15,201 bases of DNA from Chrysochromulina parva (taxonomy: Eukaryota > Haptophyta > Prymnesiales > Chrysochromulinaceae), in contig PJAB01001345.1 in the NCBI GenBank assembly GCA_002887195.1, positions 1 through 15,201 of the forward strand, in the 5' to 3' direction. Both the position numbers and the translations under genes were made by a program. Below are positions 14,751-15,201 of the stretch, in pieces; the first letter of the stretch is position 1, and each line of letters begins with the position of its first letter. Under the pieces are notes generated by a model that was not told the DNA's origin, did not search any database, and saw only the letters and a list, made by a program, of their open reading frames with translations.

Positions 14751-15201
14751 CTACTCTCGCTTTGCTTCACGCTTTTCCGCCCCAGAAGGAGGTAGCTGAG
14801 GTAGAGAGTATGTGCTGGATGTAAATACAGATCCTTCATCCAGATCAGTCGCGTTGTCTGCTGTCGCATTGCCGTCCCGGGTTGTGAGCGCTGCTGCTGG
14901 GATACCACCGGCGCTGACAAATTGCGTGGGAGTCGCGCTGACGACCGTCACCAGCTTCGTAACATCCAGAACAGTAGCCACCTTCGGCTTCGCGCCGCTC
15001 TCGAGGTCCGCCTTTGGCTGCTCACGATTTGTAGATCCGGAAATGGTTGTGCAATTCGATAAGTGGTTGAGATTGAGGTAACGGTCGACTTTCTTGAACA
15101 TGCTGCCATAGATGGTGGAGAGGCCGAGCGCCATGATGAACGTGCCGGGGAGCCAGTTACCGATCGATGACGGCACGATATTGTTCCAGATGACGTCGAA
15201 C
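14751..15201 (-). CDS. C-terminal end of a probable formate/nitrite transporter family protein (partial)
   Basis: 149 residues are visible before a TAG at 14753-14751; the gene continues past the right edge, so the real start is outside the window (the GTG at 15176 is internal). The first 35 residues, with WNNIVPSSIGNWLPGTFIMA followed by LGLSTIYGS, resemble the last membrane helix of the formate/nitrite transporter (FNT/NAR1) family, in which an asparagine-leucine-proline loop and a Gly-Asn pair precede the final helix. After the helix comes a basic junction (FKKVDRY) and a hydrophilic, presumably cytosolic tail of about 110 residues rich in Ser, Thr, Ala and Asp. FNT proteins move small monovalent anions across plasma or plastid membranes. 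The family call rests on one helix, so other multi-pass transporters remain possible. Confidence 0.6.
   Translation of the reverse strand, partial: FDVIWNNIVPSSIGNWLPGTFIMALGLSTIYGSMFKKVDRYLNLNHLSNCTTISGSTNREQPKADLESGAKPKVATVLDVTKLVTVVSATPTQFVSAGGIPAAALTTRDGNATADNATDLDEGSVFTSSTYSLPQLPPSGAEKREAKRE

Noticed and set aside
1..15201. CRISPR arrays, insertion sequences, transposase genes or viral genes
   Set aside because: No spaced repeat arrays, transposase motifs or viral hallmark proteins were seen; the window is ordinary eukaryotic gene space.

Overview
The window is nuclear DNA from a eukaryote, most likely a GC-rich unicellular alga or other protist. Two genes are split by short GT-AG introns of 94 and 93 nt. 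Several starts sit in good Kozak contexts, there are no operons or Shine-Dalgarno sites, and the proteins are eukaryotic in type: filamin repeats, BTB/BACK, an IQ motif, leucine-rich repeats and a secreted fungal-type class 3 lipase. I cannot name the lineage. A haptophyte or stramenopile alga would fit, but that is a guess.

Layout from left to right: a non-coding or unresolved stretch (1-1196); a large intronless plus-strand gene for an Ala/Glu/Lys-rich coiled-coil protein with filamin-type repeats, an SH3-like segment and an IQ-like motif (1197-5225); a convergent gap; a minus-strand locus (5870-8784) whose upstream half encodes a coiled-coil protein and whose downstream half, in another frame, encodes leucine-rich repeats followed by a KEKE-rich and acidic tail; a 272-bp divergent promoter gap; a plus-strand BTB/BACK protein whose BTB domain is interrupted by an Ala/Pro-rich insert (9057-10313); a convergent gap; a minus-strand CobW-type G3E GTPase with an N-terminal membrane anchor (10907-12476, two exons); a minus-strand secreted class 3 lipase (12900-13838, two exons); a poorly resolved 0.9-kb gap with one possible small plus-strand ORF; and the C-terminal end of a probable formate/nitrite-transporter family protein running off the right edge (14751-15201, minus strand).

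The genes do not form an evident pathway. The two large proteins on the left share scaffold-like features (long alanine-rich coiled coils plus protein-binding repeats) and may act in the cytoskeleton or in protein assemblies, but nothing in the sequence proves they work together. The most useful corrections to a naive ORF reading are the two reconstructed introns (CobW and lipase), the ATG starts replacing upstream TTG/GTG starts (filamin and CobW genes), and the unresolved frame change at about 7450 that probably joins the coiled-coil and LRR halves into one gene.
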